Source of the DNA: Xanthobacteraceae bacterium
Lineage (GTDB): Bacteria; Pseudomonadota; Alphaproteobacteria; Rhizobiales; Xanthobacteraceae
DNA: 15,052 bases
NCBI GenBank assembly: GCA_030039655.1
Contig: JASHVC010000264.1
Location: 1 to 15,052 of the forward strand
Direction: 5' to 3'
Shown here: positions 14,160 to 15,052 of the stretch, one piece after another
Numbering within the stretch: the stretch's first letter is position 1
Layout: the number at the start of each line of letters is the position of its first letter
Position numbers and translations under genes: made by a program
Notes under the pieces: generated by a model
The model's input: only the letters and a program-made list of their open reading frames with translations
Databases searched by the model: none
What the model was told of the DNA's origin: nothing

Positions 14160-14899
14160 TCAGGAATATTGTCGCGCGGCACGGGGGCTTCGGCGCCCGG
14201 CTGTGATTGCGCGGGCTCGACGGCCGCAGCGCTCGGAGGCGGGCTGGGCGTCACCGGCGGGCTCGGCGCAACCATGACCGTCACAGGCTTGGACGGAGCG
14301 GGCGGCGGAGTTTGGCCGCGCGTACGCGCCGCGGCGCCAGTGTTCGGCTCGCGCCGGCCGGGCACTGGCTTTCCGGGTTCGCCGACCGCGGTCTGCTGTT
14401 GCTCCCCATTGGGCTTTGCGGCTGTGGTGGAAGACCGCTGCGATTTTGGCCCTGTCCCCTGCTCGTCCGGCTTGACCGCTGAGTCAGGCTTAGCAGCGAC
14501 ATCTGGCTTTGCCGGGCGCTTGGGCTCGCGGTCCTTCGGTTCTCGATCCTTAGGCTCCCGATCCTTAGGCTCCTCGGCCGACGCACTGGTTGTATCGGGT
14601 TTTAGCTTCGGCGCGTGGGTTGGGGCTGGAGTTCCAATCCCACCGCCGCCTCCCAGCACGTAAGCCGCCAGTTGAGCGGCCTCCCTAGAGCTCGACGTGT
14701 AATGCTCGGTCAGGAAGGATGTCAGGGCCGAGGCGCTCCGGCCGTTGGCCAGCCCGCGCATCGATTTGTGGCAGGCTGCGCAATCGCTGTCGTAAATCTG
14801 CGCCGGCGCCTTCCCTTGATCGATATTGACCTGGGCGTGGGCGGCCGGTGGAGCCAGGACCGCAAGCATAATCATTGCGGGCACAAAACGCCTGGCCAC
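14156..14899 (-). CDS. Secreted single-CxxCH (cytochrome c-like) protein with disordered Pro-rich tail
   Basis: A 247-residue protein; I know no gene name. Residues 1-22 are a Sec signal peptide (cleavage AHA|Q). The mature N-terminus holds one heme c-type motif, CAACH (40-44), in [16 protein letters not shown], then [27 protein letters not shown] (58-83), a short helical segment. The only methionine in this domain is M47, too close to the CxxCH to be a normal distal ligand; H66 is a candidate. Residues 84-247 are low-complexity: GGGGG, an EPKDR tandem repeat (110-127), KPD-rich and Pro/Ser-rich stretches. The GTG start at 14899 has GAGGAG 7 bases upstream. It converges on rplI with overlapping stops. 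Similar short proteins occur in rhizobia, as far as I recall, without known function. Heme attachment is predicted, not shown. Confidence 0.8.
   Translation of the reverse strand: MARRFVPAMIMLAVLAPPAAHAQVNIDQGKAPAQIYDSDCAACHKSMRGLANGRSASALTSFLTEHYTSSSREAAQLAAYVLGGGGGIGTPAPTHAPKLKPDTTSASAEEPKDREPKDREPKDREPKRPAKPDVAAKPDSAVKPDEQGTGPKSQRSSTTAAKPNGEQQQTAVGEPGKPVPGRREPNTGAAARTRGQTPPPAPSKPVTVMVAPSPPVTPSPPPSAAAVEPAQSQPGAEAPVPRDNIPD
14523..14577 (-). repeat. 15-bp tandem repeat encoding EPKDR units
   Basis: Units of 15 bp at 14523-14537, 14538-14552 and 14553-14567, plus a partial fourth copy, encode [15 protein letters not shown] on the minus strand (residues about 110-126). The copies differ at a few bases, mostly silent. 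Such short in-frame repeats change length easily by slippage. Confidence 0.85.
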
Positions 14900-15052
14900 C
14901 GCTATCTCCTCAAGCCCCCGCGATCGGCCCCATCATTACCCGAAAACCACCGGAATGCGAGCGCGACATGCCAGCCCTTCGTTAGGGCAGCAAACTCTCA
15001 TTGCTCGTTAAGGATGATTTTGTTTTAATAACGGCAGGCAACCAGACCCGCT
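14900..15052. other. Upstream region of the CxxCH gene, no gene seen
   Basis: These 153 bases reach the window edge. They contain the Shine-Dalgarno of the CxxCH gene and an AT-rich patch (about 15004-15035) that may hold its minus-strand promoter. I cannot assign -35/-10 boxes with confidence, and no coding frame is convincing. Confidence 0.4.

Noticed and set aside
14169..14663. A 164-codon plus-strand Gly/Ser-rich frame opposite the CxxCH gene, with GSRSLGS-like repeats.
   Set aside because: The repeats are the antisense image of the EPKDR repeats. The minus frame has a signal peptide, a CxxCH motif and a good ribosome site, so it is the real gene.
1..15052. A defence system, prophage, insertion sequence, biosynthetic cluster or tRNA gene.
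   Set aside because: All the long frames are accounted for by housekeeping genes plus one dehydrogenase and one CxxCH protein. I found no transposase, integrase, cloverleaf or array-like pattern.

Overview
The window is a piece of a GC-rich (low-60s % by eye) alphaproteobacterial chromosome. Several things point to the order Hyphomicrobiales, near the Bradyrhizobium/Xanthobacteraceae side: the fatty-acid cluster fabD-fabG-acpP-fabF followed by mltG, yicC and gmk; the form of SurA (one parvulin-like domain, about 310 residues); a basic Asp/Arg-rich tail on ribosomal protein S6; and a long acidic tail on L9. The exact genus cannot be named from the sequence alone. Nearly all genes are housekeeping. 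I see no phage, insertion sequence, CRISPR array, tRNA or rRNA.

Layout. (1) Bases 1-5312, plus strand: the last codons of lptF, then lptG, a 205-base non-coding gap, surA, pdxA, rsmA and a zinc alcohol dehydrogenase. This is the outer-membrane biogenesis / pyridoxal phosphate / 16S rRNA methylation cluster familiar from rhizobia, but lptD, usually found between lptG and surA, is absent. (2) Bases 5350-12481, minus strand, read right to left: fabD, fabG, acpP, fabF, mltG, yicC, gmk. This joins malonyl loading, elongation and reduction in type II fatty-acid synthesis to a septal/terminal peptidoglycan lytic transglycosylase, a YicC-family RNase and guanylate kinase. It meets the plus-strand cluster tail-to-tail in a 37-base gap. 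(3) Bases 12482-12761: a divergent promoter region. (4) Bases 12762-14159, plus strand: rpsF, rpsR, rplI, a tight ribosomal-protein operon. (5) Bases 14156-14899, minus strand: a secreted single-CxxCH (cytochrome c-like) protein with a long Pro/Lys-rich tail, whose stop codon overlaps that of rplI.

The ordinary genes look intact, with their catalytic residues present. The points that deserve attention are: the missing lptD and the structured gap left in its place; a 178-residue cytoplasmic extension on MltG built partly from three exact-length 78-bp repeats that are conserved at the protein level; the small CxxCH protein, which lacks a normally placed distal methionine; a strong 8-bp-stem hairpin between acpP and fabF; and the absence of the genes I would expect between rpsR and rplI and after rplI. 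I did not find a clearly new multi-gene system.
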